DNA of 21,870 nt from CAVSIS01 sp963814875 (GCA_963814875.1 CAWFFJ010000003.1:1-21870); one strand, 5' to 3'; positions 8,294 through 15,079 are shown, numbered from the stretch's first letter. Numbers and translations are program-made. The notes: generated by a model from the letters alone, not told the origin.

Positions 8294-9418
8294 TTACAAG
8301 ACCTTGATTTTGGCGCCCGGCTTGAGCCCACCCTGGCCCGCGACGATCACTCGGTCACCGGCACTGACGCCGTCGACCGCCTCGATCATGGCTCCCTCCT
8401 CGAGGCCGAGGGCCACGGCGCGCTTGACGGCGGTCCCGTCGTCGCCCGCGATGAACACATGGGCGGCGCGCAGCTCGCGGACCACAGCCTCGCGCGGGAG
8501 GAGCACTGCCGCCGTGTGGCGCTCGCGCTCGATGCCAACGGTCACGAACGCGCCGGGGCGTACCGTCTCGGGCGGTGCGACGGCTTCCACGGTGACCTTG
8601 ACGGTGCCGGTCGCGGTGTCGACGACCGGGCTGATCTGGCGAATCCGCCCCGCGAAGTGGACGGTGGGGTCGGCGGCGAGGGTGATGCGCACCGTCCGAC
8701 CCGGCTCGAGGCGGAGCACGTCGCCCTCGGGCAGGTACAGCCGGGCGATGAGCGGATCGAAGCTGGCGATCCCGAACAGCGCATCACCATGGCGCACGTG
8801 CTGGCCGACCGTGATCATTCGCTCTGTGATGCGACCGCCGAAGGGTGCTCGGATCACGGTCTTCGACAGCGCCCACTCGGCCTCGGCGACCTCCTGCTGG
8901 GCGACCTCGTGCTCGAGACGGATGCGGTCGAACTCCTCAGTCGAGATCAGGCCCTGCTGGCGGGTCTTGTCGGCGCGCTCGAAGGCCATCGCCGCGTTCG
9001 CGGCCTTGAGCCGGGCCTTGTTGAGCGCGATCTCCGCCGCGGAACGGTCGAGCACGGCCAGCACCTCACCTGCGGCGACCTTGCGGCCCTCCTCGACCTT
9101 GAGGTCGGTGACCCGGCCCTCGGCCTCGGCGAGCACCCGCACGTCGTCCTCGGCAACAAGATTGGCGGTCGAGGAGATATAGGAGGCGATGTCGCCACGG
9201 GTCGCCTCGGCGACCTTGACCGGGATCGGCGCCTTCTCCGCATCCTTCTCGTCGGCGTTCTTGGATCCGGCGTCGGCCGTCGCCGCGGCCTGATCCGCCG
9301 CTTCGAGGGCCTTGCCGCCACCGGTCGGGCTCAGCCAGAGCACGAGCAGGGTGGCGACGCCGAGCGCTGCCATCGCGGCCGTGACTCGAAGGGTGTTTCT
9401 TCTCGCTCTGGCGGTCAT
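8294..9418 (-). CDS. Periplasmic adaptor (membrane fusion protein) of RND efflux system
   Basis: 374-aa HlyD/AcrA-type adaptor linking the RND pump to an outer-membrane channel. One N-terminal membrane helix (about 14-31) with no lipobox Cys suggests it is membrane-anchored by that helix. An Ala/Asp/Lys-rich linker follows (about 33-63), then the first lipoyl half (GRVTDLKVEEGRKVAAGEVLAVLD), a short helical hairpin (about 130-185), the second lipoyl half (VIRAPFGGRITERMITVGQHVRHGD), a beta-barrel and a membrane-proximal domain to the end. ATG at 9418 with GGGAGG spaced about 6 bases. It is the first gene of the adaptor-RND-RND group and probably sets its transcription start in 9419-9507. No TolC-like gene is nearby. 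Confidence 0.92.
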   Translation of the reverse strand: MTARARRNTLRVTAAMAALGVATLLVLWLSPTGGGKALEAADQAAATADAGSKNADEKDAEKAPIPVKVAEATRGDIASYISSTANLVAEDDVRVLAEAEGRVTDLKVEEGRKVAAGEVLAVLDRSAAEIALNKARLKAANAAMAFERADKTRQQGLISTEEFDRIRLEHEVAQQEVAEAEWALSKTVIRAPFGGRITERMITVGQHVRHGDALFGIASFDPLIARLYLPEGDVLRLEPGRTVRITLAADPTVHFAGRIRQISPVVDTATGTVKVTVEAVAPPETVRPGAFVTVGIERERHTAAVLLPREAVVRELRAAHVFIAGDDGTAVKRAVALGLEEGAMIEAVDGVSAGDRVIVAGQGGLKPGAKIKVL

Positions 9419-9507
9419 GGTGTCCTCCCGGGCGTCGCAGTCTCGCTTACTTGTCGTAACGAGATCAGCACGATCGGTTTAACGGCCCTGAGAGGAAAAG
9501 GTTCTCC

Positions 9508-9543
9508 GCCGCCGCGCGTCGCTGCCGAACGACGCGCGGCGGC
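9508..9543 (-). terminator. Terminator hairpin after the aminotransferase gene
   Basis: A perfect 14-bp stem: GCCGCCGCGCGTCG (9508-9521) with its complement (9530-9543) around an 8-base loop. It begins 5 bases beyond the aminotransferase stop (9549-9551). On the minus strand it is followed by GGAGAACCTTTTCC, a weak T-tract. It separates the regulator-aminotransferase pair from the efflux genes. Confidence 0.75.
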
Positions 9544-9548
9544 TGGGA

Positions 9549-10790
9549 TCAGGCGGGCGTCTCGGCGAGCGCGGCGGGCTCGCGGTCGGCGGCGGCCTCG
9601 AGGGCGCGCCCGATCACCCGTGCGAGCCGCCGCACGCCCTCGACGATCCGCGCCTCCGGCATCGCCGAGAAGTTCAGCCGCATCGTGTTGTGATGCCCGC
9701 CGTTGGGGAAGAAGGAGCCGCCCGGGACGAAAGCGACGTCCTCTTCGAGGCTCGCCGCGAGCAGTTCGCGAGCGTCCAGGCACTCGGGGACCTCGACCCA
9801 CAGAAAGAGTCCCCCCCGCGGCCTCGTCCAGCGCACGCCTTCCGGCATCTCGGCGTCCATCGTGGCGAGCATGGCGTCGCGACGGCGTCGGTAGACCGCG
9901 CGGATGCGCTCGATGTTGGCCTCGAGCCCGAAGCGGGCGATGTAGGCCGCGATCTGCCGCTGGCCCAGAGTCGAGGTGTGGAGGTCGACGCCCTGCTTGA
10001 CCATGACGTACCTGTCGTAGAGCGACCGCTCGGCCACCAGCCACCCGATGCGCAGCCCCGGGCAGAAGATCTTCGAGAAAGTCCCCAGGTAGACCACCTG
10101 GCCGCGTCGGTCGAGGGCCTTGATCGGGCGCCCGGGCTCACCCTCGAAACACAGCTCGCTGTAGGGATTGTCCTCGATCACGGGAATGTCGTAACGGGCC
10201 ATCAGCTCGATGAACGCCTGGCGTCGCTCCTGCGACCACGAGCGTCCGGTCGGGTTCTGGAAGTCCGGTATCACGTAAACCATCCGGGCCCGCGGGTGCT
10301 CGGTGAGCTTGCGCTCGAGATCGACCAGTACCATGCCGTCGTCGTCGGTATCAACCTCGACGAAGCGCGGGCGGTAGGCATTGAAGGCATTGATCGCTCC
10401 AAGATAGGTCGGGCTCTCGCAGAGCACGACGTCGCCGTCGTCGAGGAACAGCCGTCCGGACAGGTCGAGTCCCTGCTGGGAGCCGGAGGTGATCAGGACC
10501 TGCTCCATCGCCACCGGTACCCCGAGCTGCAGCCGCATCCGCTCCGCGATTGCCCGCCGCAGCTCCGGGTCGCCCTCCGTGGTCGAGTACTGGAGCGCCG
10601 ACGCGCCGGCGGAGTTGAGCACCTCGGCCGAAACCTCCGCCATTTCATGCGCCGGGAAGAGCTCGGCCGCGGGCAGGCCGCCCGCGAAGGAGATCACCTC
10701 GGGGCGCTGGGTCAGCTTGAGGATCTCTCGGATCTCCGACGTCCTGAGCCCCGCCATCCGGCCTGCGAACCGCATCGTCACCTCGGTCAT
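9549..10790 (-). CDS. PLP-dependent aminotransferase, class I (LysN/2-aminoadipate type)
   Basis: 413-aa fold-type I aminotransferase. Seen: SGSQQGLDL (102-110) for phosphate binding, FQNPTG (177-182) with the Asn that contacts PLP, EDNPY (206-210) with the Asp facing the pyridine nitrogen, and the Schiff-base Lys240 in TFSKIFCPGLRIGW, followed by a C-terminal domain with MRLNFS. This pattern matches the group holding 2-aminoadipate, kynurenine and other broad-range aminotransferases, so the true substrate is open. The start at 10790 is chosen because AGGAGG lies 6 bases upstream; the longer frame adds 11 residues without an SD. It lies 29 bp after the MocR regulator gene, probably one operon, and ends at a strong terminator. 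Confidence 0.93.
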   Translation of the reverse strand: MTEVTMRFAGRMAGLRTSEIREILKLTQRPEVISFAGGLPAAELFPAHEMAEVSAEVLNSAGASALQYSTTEGDPELRRAIAERMRLQLGVPVAMEQVLITSGSQQGLDLSGRLFLDDGDVVLCESPTYLGAINAFNAYRPRFVEVDTDDDGMVLVDLERKLTEHPRARMVYVIPDFQNPTGRSWSQERRQAFIELMARYDIPVIEDNPYSELCFEGEPGRPIKALDRRGQVVYLGTFSKIFCPGLRIGWLVAERSLYDRYVMVKQGVDLHTSTLGQRQIAAYIARFGLEANIERIRAVYRRRRDAMLATMDAEMPEGVRWTRPRGGLFLWVEVPECLDARELLAASLEEDVAFVPGGSFFPNGGHHNTMRLNFSAMPEARIVEGVRRLARVIGRALEAAADREPAALAETPA

Positions 10791-10819
10791 GTCCGTCCTC
10801 CTCCCAGTGCCCGCACCTT

Positions 10820-12328
10820 TCACACGATCGGCTGCGTGCTGACTTCCGGTGTCTCGTCACGGTGGCCGGGCAGCGAGGCTGCGGCGACCGCCTGGAACAG
10901 ACGCTCCACGCCGACCGCGAGGCGGTCGGGCGGTAGGTACGAGAAGTTGAGTCGGATCGTGGTCTCCTCCGGCGCGTCGCGGTAGCAGGACCAGCCCGGA
11001 AGGAACGCGACGCCGGCCTCGGCCGCACGCGCCACCAGGCGCGCGCGATCGACATGGGCCGGCAGCCGCAGCCAGAAGTAGAAGCCGCCCTGGGGGCAGT
11101 TCCAGGTCACGCCGGGAGGCGCGTGACGCTCGAGTGCGGCCGCCATGGCGTCGCGACGTTCCCGATAGACAGCGCGCACCCGCGCCAGATGGGCCGGATA
11201 GAGCCCGTCGGTGAAGAAGGCGTCGAGCAGATACTGGGCGACGCTGCTGGCGTGGAGGTCGACCAACTGCTTGATCAGCGCAAGCTGGCGCACCACCGCG
11301 CGCGGCGCGACCAGGAAGCCGAGCCGCAGGCCCGGGAACAGCACCTTCGAGAACGTGCTCAGGTAGAGCACGCCGCCGGTCACATCGAGCGCCTTCAACG
11401 ACGGCAGCGGCTCGCCGTCGTAGCGCAGATCCGAGTAGGGGTCGTCTTCCAGCACCGGGACCTGCCAGCGGGCGGCAAGCTCGATCAGGCGGCGCCGACG
11501 TTCCAGCGAGAGCACCGCACCGGAAGGGTTCTGGAAGGTCGGCAGGGTGTAGATCAGCTTCGGGCGCCGGTGCTCGAGGATCGACTCGAGCAGATCGACC
11601 CGCATCCCGTCGGCATCGGTCGGCACGCCCACGAGCCGTGCCCCTGCGGCGCGAAAGACCTGCATGGCGCCGAAGTACGACGGCTCCTCCAGCACCACCA
11701 GGTCGCCCGGCTCGAGGAAGGCGCGCGCGACCAGATCGAGCCCCTGCTGGGAGCCCGACAGCACCAGGACCTGGGCCGCGGCGGCCGTTATGCCACGGCC
11801 CGCGAGCCACCTGGCGAGGGTCTCGCGCAAGGGCGAATGGCCCTCGGTCGGGCAGTGGAGCAGCAGCGGCCCGCCGACCTCCACCCGCAGCCGCTCGAAC
11901 AGCCTGGTGAGCTCCTCGAGCGGCATCAGGTCCGCGGCCGGAAGTCCGATGGCCAGGGAGATCACGTCCGAGCGCTCGGTGAGCTGGAGGAGGTCGCGAA
12001 CCAGCGAGTCCGAGGACGCGGCAACGCCCTCGCGGAAGAGCTGGCGCCACGGCGGTCCAGCCGTGGCGCGCTCGCTCGGTTCGCCCCCGGGTGCCCCGAG
12101 CACCACCGTGCCGCTTCCGACCCGGGAGGTGACCATCTGGTCGATGCGGAGCTCGCGGTAGGCGGCGAGTACTGTGGTTCGGTTGACCTGGAGCGACTCC
12201 GCGAGGCGCCGCTCGGGCGGCAGCCGAAACCCCGTCGGCAGCGCGCCGGACAGGATCATGTCCCGGATCTGGCGCTCGATCTGGCGGTAGATGGGGGTTG
12301 GGCTCGCGCGGTCGAGGGCAATCTCCAC
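10820..12328 (-). CDS. MocR-type regulator (GntR winged helix fused to aminotransferase domain)
   Basis: 502-aa transcription factor. Residues about 8-75 form a GntR winged helix (PTPIYRQIERQIRDMILSG, LPPERRLAESLQVNRTTV, then the VGSGTVV wing). After a linker, residues about 110-490 form a fold-I aminotransferase domain that keeps SGSQQGLDL (191-199), FQNPSG (265-270), EDDPY (294-298) and the PLP lysine Lys328 in STFSKVLFPGLRLGF. MocR proteins sense PLP or amino-acid-PLP adducts and often regulate themselves and the next gene. The chosen start is GTG at 12328 with GGGGAG five bases upstream; the longer frame begins at an unsupported TTG inside the promoter region. The effector domain closely resembles the aminotransferase encoded just downstream, its likely target. 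The ligand is unknown. Confidence 0.94.
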   Translation of the reverse strand: MEIALDRASPTPIYRQIERQIRDMILSGALPTGFRLPPERRLAESLQVNRTTVLAAYRELRIDQMVTSRVGSGTVVLGAPGGEPSERATAGPPWRQLFREGVAASSDSLVRDLLQLTERSDVISLAIGLPAADLMPLEELTRLFERLRVEVGGPLLLHCPTEGHSPLRETLARWLAGRGITAAAAQVLVLSGSQQGLDLVARAFLEPGDLVVLEEPSYFGAMQVFRAAGARLVGVPTDADGMRVDLLESILEHRRPKLIYTLPTFQNPSGAVLSLERRRRLIELAARWQVPVLEDDPYSDLRYDGEPLPSLKALDVTGGVLYLSTFSKVLFPGLRLGFLVAPRAVVRQLALIKQLVDLHASSVAQYLLDAFFTDGLYPAHLARVRAVYRERRDAMAAALERHAPPGVTWNCPQGGFYFWLRLPAHVDRARLVARAAEAGVAFLPGWSCYRDAPEETTIRLNFSYLPPDRLAVGVERLFQAVAAASLPGHRDETPEVSTQPIV

Positions 12329-12352
12329 GGCGTCTCCCCGCTCAGTAGGCGT

Positions 12353-12370
12353 TTGGACCGTTCCAATCAC
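12353..12370. promoter_or_regulatory. Putative MocR operator B (TTGGA-N4-TCCAA)
   Basis: TTGGACCGTTCCAATCAC holds the 5-bp inverted repeat TTGGA/TCCAA around four bases. It lies 25 bp upstream of the regulator start codon and covers the predicted transcription start (about 12364). The same palindrome with the same TCAC extension recurs at 12417-12434. Binding by the adjacent MocR protein is inferred from position and from known MocR/PdxR-like autoregulation. Confidence 0.6.
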
Positions 12371-12399
12371 AATATGGCAGCGACATCTGAAGCACGCAA
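12371..12399 (-). promoter_or_regulatory. Putative promoter of the MocR-aminotransferase operon
   Basis: On the minus strand TTGCGT (12399-12394) and CATATT (12376-12371) are separated by 17 bases, a plausible sigma-70 -35/-10 pair. It is flanked by the two palindromic sites at 12353-12370 and 12417-12434. The -10 box is fair and the -35 weak, so this is a prediction only. Confidence 0.4.
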
Positions 12400-12416
12400 C
12401 GACCAATTTCAGAAAG

Positions 12417-12434
12417 TTGGAACCATCCAATCAC
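12417..12434. promoter_or_regulatory. Putative MocR operator A (TTGGA-N4-TCCAA)
   Basis: TTGGAACCATCCAATCAC matches operator B at 14 of 18 positions, including both palindrome arms and TCAC. Centre-to-centre distance is 64 bp, about six helical turns. A third, partial copy (CCATCCAATGAC, 12443-12454) matches the CCATCCAATCAC half of this site, offset by 20 bp, about two turns. Confidence 0.58.
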
Positions 12435-12728
12435 GAATACACCCATCCAATGACCATGAGACGACACCGCGCGACCGCATGCTGCTGCCGACGAGTGTGA
12501 CAAAGCGAGTTCAAGAAGATGCCGCGGGGGTGACCCGTTGCGGAAAGACCATCATCCCGCAATGCGCAACTGTCTCGCTCGGTCCGCAGCCGCCGTCCTG
12601 GTGAGAAGTGCAGGCGAGTGTCCTGTCTGGGAGGTCCGATGTGCTCTTCGCGGAGCCAGCGTGGTTCCTGGCAAGGCGCGACGACGAAGTCCGAGGAAGC
12701 CCGACGGGATGAGCGCAGCTCATCCCAA
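12435..12728. other. Intergenic region upstream of the MocR gene
   Basis: No full gene is supported. It holds a third MocR half-site (12443-12454), a possible 23-codon ORF (12641-12712, GTG start, GGGAGG six bases upstream) and a perfect hairpin at 12706-12726 (GGGATGAGC, loop GCA, GCTCATCCC). The stretch 12650-12726 resembles an intergenic repeat unit in style, but I cannot test its copy number. The longer frames crossing here are Arg/Ser-rich and look like shadows. Confidence 0.4.
12706..12726. repeat. Perfect 9-bp hairpin with a 3-base loop
   Basis: GGGATGAGC (12706-12714), loop GCA, GCTCATCCC (12718-12726). It sits two bases from the 23-bp terminator stem of the Lon-domain gene, so on the minus strand the two hairpins follow each other. 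It may be a second terminator hairpin or part of a REP-like unit. Confidence 0.5.
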
Positions 12729-12805
12729 GCATCCCGCAGCGCAGAGGCCCTCGGCCGCGTCTCGACCCCCCGATCATCGTCAAGGGCCTCTGCCCTGCGG
12801 GATGC
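12729..12805 (-). terminator. 23-bp inverted repeat at the end of the Lon-domain gene
   Basis: Arms 12729-12751 and 12783-12805 pair over 23 bp with a single mismatch at the eleventh base pair from the outer end, around a 31-base loop. The 3' arm includes one base of the gene's TAG stop codon (12805-12807). No clear T-tract follows. The stem is strong enough to end transcription or protect the 3' end. The arm motif GGGCCTCTGCCC recurs in the inverted repeat upstream of the same gene (13642-13658). Confidence 0.55.
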
Positions 12806-13509
12806 TAGTTCAGCTGCGAAGGGTCGACGTCACCGAGCCCGTCACGCTCAGCCAGGCTGCGGTAGAGGACGTCGTAGACCTTGAGGTAGCGCTCCGCCAG
12901 CGACGAGGCCTCGAGCACCTGTTGCTTCTCCTCGCTCGGCATGTCGAGCACGTGGCAGGCCAGCGCGAGCAACTGGGTGTCGCCGATCTCCGCAATCTGG
13001 CGCGCGACCTCCCGCCGGGTCGCCTCATCGGCCTCGACCAGCCCGGGCAATGTCGACCTGAGGTCGCGCCGCATCGGCTGGAGCCCAGCCACGTCTTCGC
13101 TCGCCTCCTCGAAGGGCGTGTAGGCAACCCGGACCTGGCGGTAGGCGTACGGCGAGGTCAGCTCTTCCTGGATCCGGAAACGCTCGATGCCGACCAGCCA
13201 GATCAGGTAGCGCCCGTCGTCGAGACGCTGGTGGTGGGCGATGAGACCGGCGCAGCCGACCGGCTCGACCGCGGGCGCCTCCCCCTCGGGGCCTTCCTGG
13301 TCGGAGAGGATCCGGACCAAGCCGATCACCCGGTGGGTGGCCAGCGCATCACGCACCATGTCACGGTAGCGGGGCTCGAAAATGTGCAAGGGCAGAACCT
13401 CCCCGGGCAGCAGCACGGTGCGCGCGAGGGGAAAGACTGGGAGCACGTCCGGGACGAGCAGCGTCTGCCCGTTGGGACCGTCTCCTTCGAAGGATGCGAA
13501 CGGATGCAT
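12805..13509 (-). CDS. Stand-alone Lon N-terminal (substrate-binding) domain protein
   Basis: 234-aa protein with the Lon protease N-terminal fold but without the AAA+ or protease parts. Seen: LPVFPLARTVLLPGEVLPLHIFEPRYRDMV near the N-terminus (about 23-52, given here as a run of short motifs: FPL, LLPGE, LHIFEPRY), then VGCAGLI and YLIWLVGIERFRI, then a helical C-terminal half with a final SLAERYLKVYDVL stretch. Such proteins are common and poorly characterised; a role in substrate recognition is only inferred. Start at 13509 is preferred: GGAGG lies nine bases upstream, while the alternative ATG at 13515 would be only three bases from it. The long frame to 13761 covers the untranslated leader. 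Monocistronic, with inverted repeats on both sides. Confidence 0.88.
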   Translation of the reverse strand: MHPFASFEGDGPNGQTLLVPDVLPVFPLARTVLLPGEVLPLHIFEPRYRDMVRDALATHRVIGLVRILSDQEGPEGEAPAVEPVGCAGLIAHHQRLDDGRYLIWLVGIERFRIQEELTSPYAYRQVRVAYTPFEEASEDVAGLQPMRRDLRSTLPGLVEADEATRREVARQIAEIGDTQLLALACHVLDMPSEEKQQVLEASSLAERYLKVYDVLYRSLAERDGLGDVDPSQLN

Positions 13510-13590
13510 CGCCATCTGCCTCCACCGTGTGAAACACGCGACCGAGGTGACCGTGTTCCCTCGCGGCGCGTACGGCATGGTCCTAGGAGC

Positions 13591-13658
13591 CTGTAGGGCA
13601 AAGGCCCGGCGGGGCTCGTGGTGAGTGGGGGGGTCTTTCGTGGGCCTCTGCCCCACAG
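13591..13658 (-). promoter_or_regulatory. 17-bp leader hairpin upstream of the Lon-domain gene
   Basis: CTGTAGGGCAAAGGCCC (13591-13607) faces GGGCCTCTGCCCCACAG (13642-13658). The two non-complementary positions become G-U pairs in a minus-strand RNA but A-C mismatches in a plus-strand RNA. This favours a structure in the 5' leader of the Lon-domain mRNA. Function unknown. Confidence 0.5.
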
Positions 13659-13665
13659 CCTCCTT

Positions 13666-13684
13666 CAATGCGCTGCGCGCATTG
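13666..13684. repeat. Perfect 8-bp hairpin in the leader region
   Basis: CAATGCGC (13666-13673), loop TGC, GCGCATTG (13677-13684). It lies 7 bases upstream (minus sense) of the 17-bp leader hairpin, so the leader would hold two successive stems. Confidence 0.5.
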
Positions 13685-13748
13685 TGGACACTTGTCTGCC
13701 TATGCGGCAACCTCCTGAAGCTCGTCGCCAGCGGTCCGATGTCCTCCA

Positions 13749-13777
13749 AGTTAGCCGTCATAACGACTTAGGGGCAA
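13749..13777 (-). promoter_or_regulatory. Possible promoter for the Lon-domain gene
   Basis: On the minus strand TTGCCC (13777-13772) and CTAACT (13754-13749) are 17 bases apart, each matching the sigma-70 consensus at four of six positions. It would give a leader of about 230 bases holding both hairpins (13666-13684, 13591-13658). Weak on sequence alone. The rest of 13685-13966 shows nothing else except a GGGTACGAT stretch (13871-13879) that could be a -10 for cysC. Confidence 0.3.
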
Positions 13778-13966
13778 CCCGCACGGTTTGTACAGGCTAC
13801 TCGGCTATGGCAACACGCCATTCGCCTGATCTCAGCCCACTCGCTCTCGGGCCCTGACTCCTGCGGGTGGGGTACGATGAGCACGCAGGTATCGGCGGCC
13901 CAAGCGCAAGCCACGGCAGTCGCAACATCTCGACAGCGCCCTGGCTCTATCCGGAGACCCCGCACC

Positions 13967-14614
13967 ATGAGTGATCCGAAGAGCACCAACATCCAGCGCA
14001 CCCACCTCCACGTCACCCGCGCCGAACGTGAGCTCAAGATGGGCCATCGTGGCGTTACGGTGTGGCTGACGGGCCTGTCGGCCTCAGGCAAGTCCACGAT
14101 CGCCGCCGTCGTCGACCGCGAGCTCACCAGCCGCGGCGTGCACTGCGTCGTTCTCGACGGCGACAACATCCGTTTCGGGCTCTCGAGCGACCTCGGTTTC
14201 AGCCCCGAAGACCGCAACGAGAACATCCGCCGTGTCGGAGAGGTCGCGAAGCTCTTCACCCAGGCAGGGATCGTCAACCTGGTCGCCTTCATCTCACCGT
14301 ACCGAATCGACCGGAACCGCAGCCGCGAGATCCAGGAGCCGCGTGACTTCATCGAGGCCTTCGTGGACTGCCCGCTCGAGGTCTGCGAAGCGCGCGACCC
14401 GAAAGGTCTCTACGGCAAGGCCCGGGCTGGCCAGATCGCGGAGTTCACCGGCATCACGGCACCGTACGAGGTGCCGGAGAGGCCGGAGCTGGTGGTGCCG
14501 ACCGACCGCGAGGAGCCGAACCGGAGCGCTGCTCGGATCCTCACCTATCTCGAGCATCACGGTTACCTCGACACCCGCCCCGCCGAGGTCTCAATCACCG
14601 TGGAGGAGCCATGA
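13967..14614 (+). CDS. cysC: Adenylylsulfate (APS) kinase
   Basis: 215-aa cytoplasmic enzyme that phosphorylates APS to PAPS with ATP. The P-loop GLSASGKST lies at 36-44, the LDGDNIRFGL motif at 63-72, DLGFSPEDRNENIRR at 75-89, and FISPYR at 109-114 with Ser110 in the position of the phosphorylated serine of the E. coli enzyme. The C-terminal RDPKGLYGKARAG and FTGITAPYE motifs are intact. Start at 13967 (GGAG ten bases upstream) matches the usual CysC N-terminus. An upstream in-frame ATG at 13877 adds 30 low-complexity residues. No sulfate adenylyltransferase (cysD/cysN/sat) or PAPS reductase gene is adjacent. It overlaps the next small membrane-protein gene by four bases (ATGA). Confidence 0.96.
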   Translation: MSDPKSTNIQRTHLHVTRAERELKMGHRGVTVWLTGLSASGKSTIAAVVDRELTSRGVHCVVLDGDNIRFGLSSDLGFSPEDRNENIRRVGEVAKLFTQAGIVNLVAFISPYRIDRNRSREIQEPRDFIEAFVDCPLEVCEARDPKGLYGKARAGQIAEFTGITAPYEVPERPELVVPTDREEPNRSAARILTYLEHHGYLDTRPAEVSITVEEP

Positions 14615-14799
14615 ACCAGCGCACCCGCAACCTGACCCTGCTCGGTATCGGAGTCGTCCTACTCGCGCTCGGAGCCCTTGCCGACACACTCGGCATTGGG
14701 TCCCACCCCGGGTTTGGGTGGAAGCAGCAGCTTGCCGCCGCAGCCGGCGCCGTCACCGCCCTGGTCGGGCTGGTTGGCATGGTCCGAGACCGAGCCTAA
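14611..14799 (+). CDS. Small two-helix membrane protein, unknown function
   Basis: 62 aa with two predicted membrane segments (about 8-27 and 40-57) joined by a short loop (GIGSHPGFGWKQQ) and a basic C-terminus (RDRA). The ATG overlaps the cysC stop in ATGA, a standard sign of translational coupling, so it is likely real despite its size. No family recognised. Its pairing with APS kinase could mean a membrane-linked use or recycling of PAPS, but this is only context. The next likely transcript end is the T-rich hairpin at 15017-15043. Confidence 0.75.
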   Translation: MNQRTRNLTLLGIGVVLLALGALADTLGIGSHPGFGWKQQLAAAAGAVTALVGLVGMVRDRA

Positions 14800-15016
14800 C
14801 CTGCCCCTCGCTGGGACAGGCTCACCGATGCCGGCCGCCCATGGCCGCCCCACCCCCCGGCCCCGTCCACCCTCGTCACGGCCGGATTCTGCTTGTGCCA
14901 GACATCGACGGGGCCCTCCTCAGCCCGCCCCAAGAAGATCCTCGACGGCCTGGAATAGAGACTATGTCGCATGCGTTGGTGCGAGTGCAAGCTCGAACGA
15001 CCTCCTCCTTCCTTCC

Positions 15017-15043
15017 GGCCCCCCCTCGGGGCCAAATTTTTTT
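15017..15043 (+). terminator. Intrinsic terminator, plus strand
   Basis: GGCCCC (15017-15022), loop CCCTC, GGGGCC (15028-15033), then AAA and seven T residues (15037-15043). This is the clearest classical rho-independent terminator in the window. It is oriented to end the cysC/small-membrane-protein transcript, 218 bases past its last stop. Confidence 0.8.
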
Positions 15044-15079
15044 GTCCGCAGCCTCGCCCGCATCTCTCGTACGAAGATC

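Noticed and set aside
12538..12562. TTGCGG/CCGCAA inverted repeat
   Set aside because: Only 6 bp with a 13-base loop; expected by chance in this base composition.
11054..12604. 516-codon plus-strand frame over the MocR gene
   Set aside because: Runs antisense through conserved MocR sequence and into its promoter; no domain and low-complexity composition.
12511..12783. 90-codon minus-strand ORF in the intergenic region
   Set aside because: It runs through the terminator loop and hairpins and has no SD or hydrophobic pattern; Ser/Cys/Arg-rich like shadow frames.
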